Made by a program: the position numbers and the translations under genes. A stretch of DNA of 60,556 bases, taken from NCBI GenBank assembly GCA_022799035.1, contig JAAWNQ010000010.1:1-60556 (forward strand). The letters run 5' to 3'. Shown here piece by piece: positions 1 to 8,230 of this stretch. Position 1 is the stretch's first letter, and every line of letters starts with the position of its first letter. The notes beneath the pieces were generated by a model. That model ran no database searches and had not been told where the DNA came from. It worked only from the letters and a program-made list of their open reading frames with translations. The DNA is from Oscillospiraceae bacterium (GTDB taxonomy: Bacteria; Bacillota; Clostridia; Oscillospirales; Oscillospiraceae).

Positions 1-29
1 CGGGAGAATATTCTCCCGGGTCCTTTTTT
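1..29 (+). terminator. Probable intrinsic terminator of a gene left of the window
   Basis: A perfect 7-bp stem (CGGGAGA/TCTCCCG, loop ATAT) at 1-18 is followed by a T run at 24-29. The T run is offset from the stem by five bases, so efficiency is uncertain. The upstream gene is outside the window. Confidence 0.45.
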
Positions 30-32
30 GCA

Positions 33-58
33 CAAAAAAGGATGGCCAAGGCCATCCT
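33..58 (-). terminator. Intrinsic terminator, minus strand
   Basis: On the minus strand the arms GGATGGCC and GGCCATCC (plus positions 40-57) are followed immediately by six T residues. It is the likely end point for transcripts of the LysM-GH18 gene. The A/T run 22-41 can also pair with itself, so two alternative folds overlap here. Confidence 0.5.
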
Positions 59-92
59 ATCCAAACGCGCCTTTCGGCACGGAGTTTATGGT

Positions 93-133
93 CTGTACCT
101 CCGTGGACAGCGGTTGCCGCCCACGGAGGACAG
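93..133. other. Strong stem-loop in the 3' region of the hydrolase operon
   Basis: The arms at 93-106 and 120-133 pair almost completely (CTGT, one bulged base, CCTCCGTGG with CCACGGAGG, ACAG), and an inner GCGG/CCGC pair caps the stem. It sits between the stop at 262 and the terminator at 33-58. The rest of 59-261 has no convincing gene. It could be 3'-UTR structure or part of a small RNA; I could not match it to a known RNA family and saw no good promoter. Confidence 0.35.
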
Positions 134-261
134 TGCAGGGAGAAAGGAAAAGAGAGAGGAGGTTTTGTCTGTTCATCCTGACGATGTTAGAATACCATAT
201 CCAGAAAAAAAGTGATGGACAGTTTTGGAACTTCTCGTGAACAATTTATGAACGTATCCTG

Positions 262-1542
262 TTACACCTGTCGGATCCGGTAGAGGGAGGACAGTACCAG
301 CCAGTTTTGGGGGAAATCCCGCATCAGATTCCAGTACCCTGCCCCAACAAGACCATACTCCGGGATGAGGGCCAGTTTGGCCTGAATGCTGCGGGCGTCC
401 TCAAACCAGACCTCGTGATTGACGCCGCTTTCGTCGGTATATCGAAACCAAGGTGACTGGGCCCGCTGGTCGTATTGGATGTCCACCCCATACCGCCGAG
501 CCAGCGACACCGCCTGTTGACTGGAGATAGAGGTAGCTCTGGTGCGCCCCTGGACAAAGGGCAGAGGCCAATCATAGCCATAGTTGGGAACTCCCAGCCA
601 GATTTTTTGCGAAGGGATCTCGGTAAGGGCGTATTCCACCACCTGCCGTACATTGGGCAGAGGGGCCACCGCCATGGGTGGGCCGTAGGTGTAGCCCCAC
701 TCGTAGGTCATCAGAAGAACCTCATTGACAGCAGCCCCTATGGCGGAAAAATTATGACCTTCGTAAAGGGCGCCCTCCTGGGTGACGGAGGTCTTGGGGG
801 CCAGGGCGGCGATAACAGGGTAGCCCAGTGGATTCAACCGTTGGGTCAAGGCGGCCAGAAAATCAGCATAAGCGGCGGCGTCCTCCGCAAAGACATATTC
901 GAAATCTACATCCAATCCCCGATAACCCTTCTCTCGAAGGGTGGAGATAATGTTGTTGATAAGAACGGCCTGTATTTCTTTGTCATTGAGGACCAAGTGG
1001 GCCAGTTCATTGGAGAAGCTTCCCTCCTGAGTGAGGGTGGACAGGTGCATCAGCGGGGCCACGCCATGGGTCCGGGCGGTGGCAATCAGTTTGGCGTCAT
1101 CCAGCGGTACCAACTCCCCTAAGGGGGTGAAGCCGTAGGTAAAGGGGGTCAAAAAGGTGAGAAAGGGGAGGGTGGTAGACAACAGGGTGCGGTCAATATA
1201 GGGATAGGCGTAAGCGTTGACTCCGATCTCAGGGCCAGGTTCCTGCCGGTAGGAGATGACTAAAGTCTCCCCCGGCCAGATAAGGGGCTGACCCTTCAGA
1301 CCCAGATTATTCTGATAAAGCTGGCGGAGGGAAACGCCGTACTCCTGGGCGATGGAGGTTAGGCTTTCCCCGGAGCGGACCGTATGGACGACCTCTGGGA
1401 ACCGGATGACGAGAGCCTGCCCCACCACCAGCCGTTGGGGAGTTTCCAGTCCATTGTCCAGAGCGATGAGAGACATGGCCACGCCATAATCCAGGGACAG
1501 AGAGTAGAGGGTATCTCCCGGCCTTACCACATGGATGACCAT
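262..1542 (-). CDS. LysM-GH18 spore-type peptidoglycan hydrolase (SleL/YaaH-like)
   Basis: The 426-residue protein has two LysM peptidoglycan-binding repeats (about residues 2-46 and 50-96) followed by a glycoside hydrolase 18 domain. The GH18 signature reads GLDVDFEYV, giving D211, D213 and the catalytic acid E215. This is the domain order of Bacillus YaaH/SleL, a cortical-fragment N-acetylglucosaminidase active in spore germination. There is no signal peptide, as in that family. I chose the ATG at 1542, just after the amidase stop at 1547, because it opens directly into the first LysM repeat. It has no strong SD, so translational coupling to the upstream amidase is likely. A longer in-frame ATG at 1608 would add 22 unrelated residues. 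Confidence 0.85.
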   Translation of the reverse strand: MVIHVVRPGDTLYSLSLDYGVAMSLIALDNGLETPQRLVVGQALVIRFPEVVHTVRSGESLTSIAQEYGVSLRQLYQNNLGLKGQPLIWPGETLVISYRQEPGPEIGVNAYAYPYIDRTLLSTTLPFLTFLTPFTYGFTPLGELVPLDDAKLIATARTHGVAPLMHLSTLTQEGSFSNELAHLVLNDKEIQAVLINNIISTLREKGYRGLDVDFEYVFAEDAAAYADFLAALTQRLNPLGYPVIAALAPKTSVTQEGALYEGHNFSAIGAAVNEVLLMTYEWGYTYGPPMAVAPLPNVRQVVEYALTEIPSQKIWLGVPNYGYDWPLPFVQGRTRATSISSQQAVSLARRYGVDIQYDQRAQSPWFRYTDESGVNHEVWFEDARSIQAKLALIPEYGLVGAGYWNLMRDFPQNWLVLSSLYRIRQV

Positions 1543-1546
1543 AGCG

Positions 1547-2287
1547 TTAAACCAAGGTGACGAAGTCGGCATTGGCCCAGCCAACGACGCCGTCATACCG
1601 CACCACATACCAGTTGCGGTACTGGTTGATCACGGTGAGCCGCGCGCCGTCGGGAGCCTGTATGACCACATAGGAGGAGGTGTCCGGTTTATCCCGGATG
1701 TTGAGAGAGCCCCAGTTTACGTCCACCACCGCGTTCCGATAGGCTCTTGGGGTCAGGAAGGGAAGTCCGAAATATTCCGTGAGGGACAGGGCGATACTTC
1801 GGGCGGTCGCCTCCAAATTATTTTTGATCCATGTGGCGTCGTCTGGATTGTCGTGATATCCCAATTCAATGAACACGGAGGGAGCTCTTACCCGACGAAC
1901 CTCCCCGATGGTGGTGGATGGCTCTGCCCGAACATTGTTGGGGAGAGGATAGATTGCCTTCAATCCGTCGGCCACCAGGGTGGCCGCTTCCCGCCCCTGA
2001 GCGCTGCCGGGGTAAAAGAAGACAATGATTCCCCTCCGCTGTCCATAGAGCCCCTCCGGGGCCGCGTTGGAATGAAGGGCCAGGTGCAGGTCATAGCTTC
2101 CGGCGTTGGAGGCCCGTATGGAGGAGGCGGCGGTCATCTGGGGGGTGTTGCGGGTATAGCGGATACCGGAAGCCGTCAGATAAGGGACGAGAGCGTCAGC
2201 CAACCGGTTCATCCACTCCTCTTCGGTACCACCGTTCACATAGAAGTTGTTCTCCTGGGTGGAGGGGGAGAGATAGATGTTGGGCAT
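1547..2287 (-). CDS. N-acetylmuramoyl-L-alanine amidase (Amidase_3) with C-terminal SH3 domain
   Basis: The 246-residue protein has an Amidase_3 catalytic domain (about 1-175) and a bacterial SH3-like domain (about 185-246). Recognisable parts are LHSNA with zinc-ligand H72, and FIELGYHDN with catalytic E141. The usual first zinc motif (DxGHGG) is replaced by SPSTQENN, so the first histidine ligand is not visible. No signal peptide is seen. An AAGGAGGT SD lies seven bases before the ATG. It forms an operon with the LysM-GH18 gene, which suggests a joint role in spore or cell-wall peptidoglycan turnover. Confidence 0.8.
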   Translation of the reverse strand: MPNIYLSPSTQENNFYVNGGTEEEWMNRLADALVPYLTASGIRYTRNTPQMTAASSIRASNAGSYDLHLALHSNAAPEGLYGQRRGIIVFFYPGSAQGREAATLVADGLKAIYPLPNNVRAEPSTTIGEVRRVRAPSVFIELGYHDNPDDATWIKNNLEATARSIALSLTEYFGLPFLTPRAYRNAVVDVNWGSLNIRDKPDTSSYVVIQAPDGARLTVINQYRNWYVVRYDGVVGWANADFVTLV

Positions 2288-2394
2288 AAAAATACCTCCT
2301 TTTTGCCCATCCTATGTCTCTCGCACCGGGATGGTGTGTTGATCGGCATAGGACAAGGCGAGGTCCCATATCCATACAAAAGGGGGGAGTGCCC

Positions 2395-2661
2395 ATGAAA
2401 ATGACCATTGGGGAGCTGCGCTGCAAGGAGGTCATTAACGTCTCCGACGGCAGCCGCTACGGCTATGTGGGGGACGCGGAGGTGGACCTGGACACCGGAC
2501 AGATCCGTGCCCTTATTGTTCCGGGCCGCCTGAGACTATTCGGCCTTTTGGGCCGGGAACCCCAGCAGATCTTTCCCTGGCCTGCTGTGCGCCGCTTTGG
2601 AGAGGATATCATCCTGGTGGAGGACGCCCCGGCGGCTGCCCTCCGCCGGGGAAAAAGGTGA
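2395..2661 (+). CDS. PRC-barrel protein, YlmC/YmxH sporulation family
   Basis: This is an 88-residue single-domain protein. The order TIGELRCKEVINVSDGSRYG, then GDAEVDLDTGQIRALIVPG, then a hydrophobic strand and basic tail, is typical of the YlmC/YmxH family. Family members are linked to sporulation in Firmicutes but their biochemical role is unknown. The ATG at 2395 follows AGGGGGGAG at a normal distance. It is divergent from the hydrolase pair and precedes the rubrerythrin promoter. Confidence 0.8.
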   Translation: MKMTIGELRCKEVINVSDGSRYGYVGDAEVDLDTGQIRALIVPGRLRLFGLLGREPQQIFPWPAVRRFGEDIILVEDAPAAALRRGKR

Positions 2662-2697
2662 AAGGATCCGCATTTTTTAGAAATTCAAAAATATCAC

Positions 2698-2726
2698 TTG
2701 ACAGCGGACAGAAATCATGGTATCGT
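2698..2726 (+). promoter_or_regulatory. Sigma-A-type promoter of the rubrerythrin gene
   Basis: TTGACA at 2698-2703, a 17-bp spacer and TATCGT at 2721-2726. It lies about 70 bp before the rubrerythrin start. Confidence 0.65.
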
Positions 2727-2793
2727 AAACACATAAACAGGAATGATTACTGTTTAGTAAAACTATGGAATTTTAATAAGGAGGAACAACAAC

Positions 2794-3381
2794 ATGAAAA
2801 AGTGGGTCTGTTCTGTTTGTGGCTATGTTTGGGAAGGGGAGACCGCTCCTGAGAAGTGCCCCGTCTGCGGGGTTCCCGCCGAGAAGTTTAACGAGATGAA
2901 GGGTGACGCCAAGCTGGCCGCCGAGCACGAGTTTGGCATCTACGCCAAGACCGTGAAGGAGAACCCCGACATCAGCGCCGAGGACAAGAAGTACATCTTT
3001 GAGCAGCTCATGGCCAACTTCCAGGGCGAGTGCTCCGAGGTGGGCATGTACCTGTGCATGGCCCGGATCGCCCACCGGGAGGGCTATCCTGAGATCGGCC
3101 TCTACTGGGAGAAGGCCGCCTACGAGGAGGCCGAGCACGCCGCCAAGTTCGCCGAGCTGCTGGGCACCGACCTGGAGCCCTCCATGACCGCCTCCACCAA
3201 GAAGAATCTGGCCTGGCGTGTGGACTGTGAGTTCGGCGCCACCCAGGGCAAGTTCGACCTGGCCTCCTGCGCCAAGAAGAACGGCCTGGATGCCATCCAT
3301 GACACCGTTCACGAGATGGCCCGCGACGAGGCCCGCCACGGCAAGGCTCTCAAGGGCCTGCTGGAGCGTTACTTTGGCTGA
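2794..3381 (+). CDS. Reverse rubrerythrin (rubredoxin domain first)
   Basis: The 195-residue protein begins with a rubredoxin-like FeS4 domain (CxxC pairs CSVC and CPVC within the first 35 residues), followed by a ferritin-like di-iron four-helix domain with the E and ExxH ligands in [19 protein letters not shown] and DEARHG. Classical rubrerythrin has the opposite order. The reversed form is the peroxide/oxygen-reducing enzyme (NADH peroxidase component) of Clostridium. It is cytoplasmic and part of the anaerobe's oxidative-stress defence. An AAGGAGG SD precedes the ATG. It is monocistronic, with its own promoter and terminator. Confidence 0.93.
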   Translation: MKKWVCSVCGYVWEGETAPEKCPVCGVPAEKFNEMKGDAKLAAEHEFGIYAKTVKENPDISAEDKKYIFEQLMANFQGECSEVGMYLCMARIAHREGYPEIGLYWEKAAYEEAEHAAKFAELLGTDLEPSMTASTKKNLAWRVDCEFGATQGKFDLASCAKKNGLDAIHDTVHEMARDEARHGKALKGLLERYFG

Positions 3382-3425
3382 GATATCTGAAGCTGACAGA
3401 AAATAGCAAAAATAGAGCATAGAAT

Positions 3426-3463
3426 AAAAGGATGGACAGGGTAATGACCTTGTCCATCCTTTT
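3426..3463. terminator. Bidirectional intrinsic terminator
   Basis: Thirteen-base arms (3426-3438 AAAAGGATGGACA and 3451-3463) flank a 12-base loop. A and T runs on both sides suit convergent rubrerythrin and rhomboid-like genes. Confidence 0.8.
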
Positions 3464-3493
3464 GCTATTACTAAATATAAAACATATTACAAT

Positions 3494-4366
3494 TTATTGG
3501 ATATGCTCATGATTGTTGATATGCTCCATACAGTAGCAGTAATACCCGTTGCACTTGGAGCAGTAGCGGAACTCCAGATCGGGGTACTCCGTATCCGTTT
3601 TGCCGCAGACGGCGCACTTGTGGATGTATCCCTTTTTCTCATAGGCGCTTTTGGCGGCCTTCTTGAAATTCACTGTCTGCTGGGAGTGCTGGTGCTGATA
3701 GCGCCGCTTGCGGGAGGAGAGGGCTTCGGTAAAATCAGACCAGAAAAAGATAAAGAAGTTGAGGATAGCCACCACCGGGAGAAGGGCATACAACCATAGA
3801 CCGTGCAGTAGATTGTTGAGGATCTGCCAGGCGAAGAAGGCTGCGTCAATCCAGGCCAGCCACTTCACCTTCATGGGGAGAATAAACATGAACAGGACCT
3901 GCATGTCCGGAAAGAGGACCGCGAAGGAGAAGAACATGGACAGGTTCACATACTGAATGGAGGAGACCCCAAACACCAGACCAAAGATAATGTTGAGAAA
4001 CACACCCATGAAAAAGAAACAATTGAAACGGGCGGTTCCCCATTCCCGTTCCAGAGTGCTGCCGATCCAGTAGTAGAAGTAAGCGACCAGGACGGTGGTG
4101 AACAGGGAAGTACCTGGGATAGAGAAATTCAGAATGCCGAAATCTCCGGTGATGGGAACAAAGATGAAGGTGATCAGCCGCCAGATCTCCCCCTGAAAGA
4201 TCATGGGACGATAGAAAAACAGGGCTGAGGAGAGGGAGTAGGAACTGAAATTGTCGATCAGACCAATGGTCACATTGGCGATGGCGATATACAGCATCAG
4301 GTTGGAAATACCAAAGTTGGGGTGATCCCGGCAGAATTTGTCGATCCAATTTTCGATTGCCCGCAC
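3494..4366 (-). CDS. Rhomboid-fold-like membrane protein with C-terminal zinc-ribbon-like tail
   Basis: The 290-residue protein has about six hydrophobic segments (residues 20-215) in a rhomboid/derlin-like arrangement (IWRLITFIFVP near residue 60; WGTARF near 108). It then has a soluble tail with four Cys pairs or singles (CAVCG, YCSKCNGYYCYC) plus His residues that could bind zinc. The GxSG and catalytic His motifs of active rhomboid proteases are not visible, so it is probably a non-proteolytic relative. The start is GTG at 4366, eight bases downstream of AAGGAGGT. It is monocistronic. Confidence 0.6.
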   Translation of the reverse strand: MRAIENWIDKFCRDHPNFGISNLMLYIAIANVTIGLIDNFSSYSLSSALFFYRPMIFQGEIWRLITFIFVPITGDFGILNFSIPGTSLFTTVLVAYFYYWIGSTLEREWGTARFNCFFFMGVFLNIIFGLVFGVSSIQYVNLSMFFSFAVLFPDMQVLFMFILPMKVKWLAWIDAAFFAWQILNNLLHGLWLYALLPVVAILNFFIFFWSDFTEALSSRKRRYQHQHSQQTVNFKKAAKSAYEKKGYIHKCAVCGKTDTEYPDLEFRYCSKCNGYYCYCMEHINNHEHIQ

Positions 4367-4398
4367 CAGAAAGACCTCCTTGAAAAAAGCTACCTCAA

Positions 4399-4427
4399 AT
4401 CATACCCGTTTTTCCTGAAAAAGTAAA
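4399..4427 (-). promoter_or_regulatory. Promoter of the rhomboid-like gene
   Basis: On the minus strand TTTACT (4427-4422), a 17-bp spacer and TATGAT (4404-4399) lie 33 bp before the GTG start. Confidence 0.55.
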
Positions 4428-4486
4428 GGAAGAAAGTGTGAATTTTTATCTGGAAAGGATACCTTTCTTTTTCATAACCTCCGCCC

Positions 4487-4516
4487 TTGACAAGAGCGGG
4501 GTAGAAAAGCTATAAT
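4487..4516 (+). promoter_or_regulatory. Promoter of the SAM riboswitch-metK unit
   Basis: TTGACA at 4487-4492, an 18-bp spacer and a perfect TATAAT at 4511-4516, about 20 bp before the riboswitch begins. Confidence 0.8.
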
Positions 4517-4534
4517 AACGGTACAATTCAACAA

Positions 4535-4670
4535 CGCCTTATCAAGAGTGGTGGAGGGAACGGCCCGATGAAGCCCGGCAACCTGCGTTCGCAAGGTGCC
4601 AAGTCCGTCGAGGAATCGAAAGATGAGGGTGGGGCGTCCCGCGCTCTGTCGAACTCGGCAGGGCGTTTTT
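4535..4670 (+). ncRNA. SAM-I (S-box) riboswitch with terminator
   Basis: The conserved S-box core is visible: CTTATCAAGAGTGGTGGAGG at 4538-4557, then GATGAAGCCCGGCAACC and GGTGCCAAGTCC. The expression platform is a 10-bp terminator stem (4642-4651 with 4656-4665, loop AACT) followed by a T run at 4666. In this family SAM binding favours termination, giving end-product repression of SAM synthesis, which matches the metK gene directly downstream. Confidence 0.95.
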
Positions 4671-4707
4671 GTTTTGAAAAACAAAAGAAGAGAAAGGATG
4701 ATCCAAT

Positions 4708-5889
4708 ATGACAAAACGGCTTTTCACCTCGGAGTCTGTCACCGAGGGCCATCCCGATAAAATTTGCGACCAAATCTCCGATGCGGTGCTGGACGCCATT
4801 CTGGCAAAGGATCCCGCCGCCCGGGTGGCCTGTGAGACTACCGTGACCACCGGGCTCATCCACGTGATGGGGGAGATCACCACCTCCTGTTATGTGGACA
4901 TCCCCGCCATCGCCCGGGGTGTGGTACGGGATATCGGCTATGACCGGGCCAAGTTCGGCTTTGACTGTGACACCTGCGCCGTCCTCACCTCCATCGACGA
5001 GCAGTCCCCCGATATCGCCCTGGGGGTGGACAGATCCCTGGAGGCCAAGTCCGGCGGGGAGGATGGAGAGCTGGAGAATGGCGCCGGGGATCAGGGAATG
5101 ATGTTCGGCTACGCCTGCGACGAGACTCCCGAGCTGATGCCTCTTGCCCTCTCCCTGTCCCACAAGCTGTGCCGCCGCCTGACCCAGATCCGCAAGGAGG
5201 GCCTGGTGGATTACCTCCGGCCCGACGGCAAGAGCCAGGTCACGGTGGAGTATGACGAGAGCGGCAAGCCGATGCGGGTGGATACGGTGATCCTCTCCAC
5301 CCAGCACAGCCCCGAGGCGGAGCTGGAGCAGATCCGCCGGGATATGGTGGAGCTGGTCATCAAGCCCATCATTCCGGCAGAGCTACTGGATGAGAATGTG
5401 AAGATCTACGTGAACCCCACCGGCCGCTTCGTGGTGGGCGGCCCCCAGGGGGACTCCGGTCTCACCGGGCGGAAGATCATCGTGGATACATACGGCGGCA
5501 GCGCCCCCCACGGCGGCGGCTGCTTCTCCGGCAAGGATCCCACCAAGGTGGATCGCTCCGCGGCCTACATGGCCCGGTATGTGGCCAAAAACATTGTGGC
5601 CGCCGGCTTGGCGAAAAAGTGCCAGATCGAGTTAGCCTACGCCATCGGGGTGGCCCGTCCGGTGAGCGTGCTCATCGACACCTTCGGGACGGGGGCGGTC
5701 TCCGACGAGGTCATCGCCGCCGCGGTGGAGAAGGTCTTTGACCTGCGGCCCACCGCCATCATCCGGGCCCTGGATCTCCGGCGGCCCATCTACCGGCAGA
5801 CCGCGGCCTATGGCCATTTCGGCCGTACCGACGTGGATCTCCCTTGGGAGTGCACTGACAAGGTGGACGCTCTGAAAGCCGCCCTCTGA
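4708..5889 (+). CDS. metK: S-adenosylmethionine synthetase
   Basis: A 393-residue cytosolic enzyme that makes SAM from ATP and methionine. Family motifs are [17 protein letters not shown] at the N-terminus, the hexapeptide-type [12 protein letters not shown], and the P-loop-like [18 protein letters not shown]. Length is normal for bacterial MetK. The ATG at 4708 follows AGAAAGGATGAT. It is controlled by the SAM-I riboswitch immediately upstream and ends at a terminator hairpin, so it is a single-gene unit. Confidence 0.97.
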   Translation: MTKRLFTSESVTEGHPDKICDQISDAVLDAILAKDPAARVACETTVTTGLIHVMGEITTSCYVDIPAIARGVVRDIGYDRAKFGFDCDTCAVLTSIDEQSPDIALGVDRSLEAKSGGEDGELENGAGDQGMMFGYACDETPELMPLALSLSHKLCRRLTQIRKEGLVDYLRPDGKSQVTVEYDESGKPMRVDTVILSTQHSPEAELEQIRRDMVELVIKPIIPAELLDENVKIYVNPTGRFVVGGPQGDSGLTGRKIIVDTYGGSAPHGGGCFSGKDPTKVDRSAAYMARYVAKNIVAAGLAKKCQIELAYAIGVARPVSVLIDTFGTGAVSDEVIAAAVEKVFDLRPTAIIRALDLRRPIYRQTAAYGHFGRTDVDLPWECTDKVDALKAAL

Positions 5890-5896
5890 CAAAAAA

Positions 5897-5924
5897 GGAG
5901 CCGAGCCCAGATGGGCTCGGCTCC
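5897..5924. terminator. Terminator hairpin after metK
   Basis: Twelve-base perfect arms (GGAGCCGAGCCC, 5897-5908, and 5913-5924) with a 4-base loop. The A run on the left also gives a T run for the convergent membrane-protein gene. Confidence 0.8.
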
Positions 5925-5929
5925 CTGCT

Positions 5930-6283
5930 TTAGGGGAGGAAGAATGAGAGGAAAAACAAAACAAGAAAAAAGAGCGAGGGAGGGGCTACCAGCAGCAGGA
6001 TGAAGGGAATGCTGAACCGACCGAGGGCCGTTTTTACATCGGCTCGGGGCAGATCCTGGGCGGCATAGGGCTGCCGCTGGTAGTCCTGGGAGCCCACCAT
6101 GTGGTTGATGTTACTGCCTCCCACCGTGACCAGCAACTCCGCCAGCAGCAGAAGTCCGGAACCCAAGACCGCATAAAGGAAATATCCCGCCCTCGTCCCC
6201 CAAATAATGGCGGCAACATAGAGGACATAATAGAGCCCAAACCCGAGGACAGCCCTTTTGCGCGTGCGGAGAAATGCCTTCAT
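5930..6283 (-). CDS. Small membrane protein of unknown function
   Basis: The 117-residue protein has two hydrophobic N-terminal segments (about 14-31 and 34-56), a polar middle, and a C-terminal hydrophobic hairpin. I do not recognise the family. The ATG at 6283 is preceded by AAGGAGGGC. A longer reading from 6313 is unlikely because the predicted transcription start lies inside it. It converges on metK and diverges from the XRE-family regulator, sharing a 137-bp control region. Confidence 0.6.
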   Translation of the reverse strand: MKAFLRTRKRAVLGFGLYYVLYVAAIIWGTRAGYFLYAVLGSGLLLLAELLVTVGGSNINHMVGSQDYQRQPYAAQDLPRADVKTALGRFSIPFILLLVAPPSLFFLVLFFLSFFLP

Positions 6284-6304
6284 ACAAAGCCCTCCTTTGT
6301 CAAA

Positions 6305-6333
6305 ATCATACATCAGACGGGGGAGGAAGTCAA
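6305..6333 (-). promoter_or_regulatory. Promoter of the small membrane-protein gene
   Basis: On the minus strand TTGACT (6333-6328), a 17-bp spacer and TATGAT (6310-6305). It supports the ATG at 6283 over the upstream alternative. Confidence 0.65.
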
Positions 6334-6370
6334 GAAAAGCCTTGGAGCGGAGGGGGCAAGGGCGCCTTGC

Positions 6371-6399
6371 GTGACAAGAAAGTGGGAAAATGATAGGAT
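6371..6399 (+). promoter_or_regulatory. Probable promoter of the XRE regulator
   Basis: GTGACA at 6371-6376, a 17-bp spacer and TAGGAT at 6394-6399, 21 bp before the ATG. Confidence 0.5.
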
Positions 6400-6420
6400 G
6401 TGGGGGAAGGAGGGAACGAT

Positions 6421-7047
6421 ATGAATGACATTATGAAAAACATCAAACGTTTGCGTCAAAGGAAGGGCCTGACCCAGGAGGAGCTGGGGGCAAAGCTCCA
6501 TGTGACCCGGCAGGCGGTGAGTAACTGGGAGACCGGGAAGAACCAACCGGACATTGAGATTCTGAAGTCTTTGGCGGAGACCCTTGAGGTGGATGTGAGC
6601 GAGCTGCTGTACGCACCTAAGCCGGATGTGGATAGGCAAAGGCGGATCATCACGGCGGCGCTCCTCTGCGTTCTGACTTTTGCGGCCTGGGTCATCTTCT
6701 ATGTTTTGAGGAGAAGAGGAAACTACTTACAGAGTGCGCGCTATGATACGAGGTTGAACGTGTTTTTGCTCATGGTTGTGCGTCCTACAGCCTTTTTGCT
6801 GCTCGGAGCGGCCGCTGGGGCGCTGCTCTCTGTCTGGAGGAACCTTCACCCTACGACGGTGAGGATGCGGCAGTGGATACTGGCTATAGGGTGGGGATTC
6901 CTTTTGACCTATCTCATAATGGCAATAGTTTCCTTATACGGTAGCCGGCTTTTTTATGGATGGATGTGGTGGGGAAGGAACCAGCCTTGGACCTTCCTTC
7001 TCCCAGGCGCCCTTCTCTTTTGTGGCTCCCGGCGAAAAGCAGGTTGA
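6421..7047 (+). CDS. XRE-family regulator with membrane-spanning C-terminus
   Basis: The 208-residue protein has an N-terminal Cro/CI helix-turn-helix (about residues 5-60: LRQRKGLTQEELGAKLHVTR followed by QAVSNWETGKNQPD), a short linker, and four hydrophobic segments from about residue 77. This HTH-plus-membrane layout is common in Clostridia and suggests a membrane-tethered regulator; the signal is unknown. AAGGAGGGAACG precedes the ATG. It lies upstream of the polysaccharide genes but 56 bp separate them, so co-transcription is possible, not shown. Confidence 0.75.
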   Translation: MNDIMKNIKRLRQRKGLTQEELGAKLHVTRQAVSNWETGKNQPDIEILKSLAETLEVDVSELLYAPKPDVDRQRRIITAALLCVLTFAAWVIFYVLRRRGNYLQSARYDTRLNVFLLMVVRPTAFLLLGAAAGALLSVWRNLHPTTVRMRQWILAIGWGFLLTYLIMAIVSLYGSRLFYGWMWWGRNQPWTFLLPGALLFCGSRRKAG

Positions 7048-7103
7048 TTTTTCTGCCGCTTTCCTGTAAAATAGAAAAGAATAAAACGGAAGGGGAGCGG
7101 TGG

Positions 7104-8213
7104 ATGATGAAAGTGCTGTATCTGCTCAACTATGCCGGTAAGGCGGGGACTGAGCGGTATGTGGAGACCCTGGTAAAGTACCTCTCCGCCGACGGAAGGG
7201 TGGAGCCCTACTTTGCCTACAACGAGGGCGGGCTTCTGGTGGAACGGCTGGAGGCTATGGGAGTGTCCACCCGGCAGATAACCATGAATAACCGCTTTGA
7301 CCGCAAGGCGGCCAAGGCTCTGGCAAAGCTTTGTCAGGAGTGGGACATCGACCTTGTCCATTGTCATTACCTGCGGGAGAATTATATCGCCATGCTGGCG
7401 AAAAGCTATAATAAGAAGATACGAGTGGTCTATACCAACCACTTTGTCATCCCCAACGACGCTGTGACCCGGCTTTCAAATAGGATGCTGGACAAGCGGC
7501 AGGATCAGATGATCGCTGTGTGCAACCGGGGCAAGGAACAGCTCATTGCCAACGGCTGGAATGGGGACCACATTCAGGTGGTATTCAACGCCGTGGATCC
7601 GGAGGCCTGGGCGGGGGACCGGAGCGAGTCCTCCGTGCGTGCAGAGTTGGGGATCCCCGAGGATCGTTTTGTCATGTTCTGCGGTTCCCGCTTCGCCGAC
7701 GACAAAGGACACAAGTACCTGATCGACTCCGTTAAGCGGCTCACTGAGCTCTGTGCCGTTCCCTTCACCCTGGTTCTGGGGGGGGACGGCCCCCTGCTGG
7801 AGCCCACCAAGGCTCAGGTAAAGGAATTGGGTTTGACGGAAGACCAGGTAAAATTCCTGGGCTTCCGGAAGGACATCAAGAACCTATATAAAGGGGCAGA
7901 CCTTTACATTAATTCCTCCCAGCACGAGGCCCTCAGCTATGCTATCATCGAGGCCATGGCGGCGGGCCTGCCCGTCATTGCCACCAATATGGGGGGCAAC
8001 TCCGATATCGTCAATGATGACGCTGGCTGCGGCCTGCTGGTGGAGTATGACAATCCCGACTCCATGGCGGGAGCCATGAAGGTGATGCTGGAGGAACCCG
8101 ATTTCCTGGCCCAGTGCCGGGAGGGAGCCAGAAAGACTATTCTGGAAAAGTTTGAGATCCACCATTTTGCCGATGTGACCTACGCTGTCTATAAAAAAGC
8201 GGTAGAAGGCTGA
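7104..8213 (+). CDS. Glycosyltransferase family 4
   Basis: A 369-residue GT-B fold enzyme. The N-terminal half starts MMKVLYLLNYAGKAGTERYV, with the glycine-rich acceptor-side loop. The C-terminal half carries the GT4 donor-binding region GSRFADDKGHKYLI and the EALSYAIIEAMAAGLPVIAT motif with its retaining E(x7)E glutamates. It should transfer a nucleotide-sugar residue to a glycan or lipid carrier at the cytoplasmic membrane face. The ATG at 7104 (or 7107) follows AAGGGGAG. It precedes an O-antigen-ligase-like gene by 17 bp, which suggests a surface-polysaccharide role. Confidence 0.85.
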   Translation: MMKVLYLLNYAGKAGTERYVETLVKYLSADGRVEPYFAYNEGGLLVERLEAMGVSTRQITMNNRFDRKAAKALAKLCQEWDIDLVHCHYLRENYIAMLAKSYNKKIRVVYTNHFVIPNDAVTRLSNRMLDKRQDQMIAVCNRGKEQLIANGWNGDHIQVVFNAVDPEAWAGDRSESSVRAELGIPEDRFVMFCGSRFADDKGHKYLIDSVKRLTELCAVPFTLVLGGDGPLLEPTKAQVKELGLTEDQVKFLGFRKDIKNLYKGADLYINSSQHEALSYAIIEAMAAGLPVIATNMGGNSDIVNDDAGCGLLVEYDNPDSMAGAMKVMLEEPDFLAQCREGARKTILEKFEIHHFADVTYAVYKKAVEG

Positions 8214-8230
8214 AATTTTGGAGCGTATCA

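Noticed and set aside
1-18. Perfect palindrome at the left edge considered as an element end
   Set aside because: It is followed by a T run and behaves like a terminator; no repeat partner was seen at the right edge.
28-240. 70-codon open frame at the left edge
   Set aside because: It has no SD and runs through two hairpins; the amino-acid pattern (Arg/Cys/Pro-rich) looks like non-coding translation.
6283-6313. Longer start of the 5930 membrane protein
   Set aside because: The promoter -10 at 6310-6305 puts the RNA start inside that extension.
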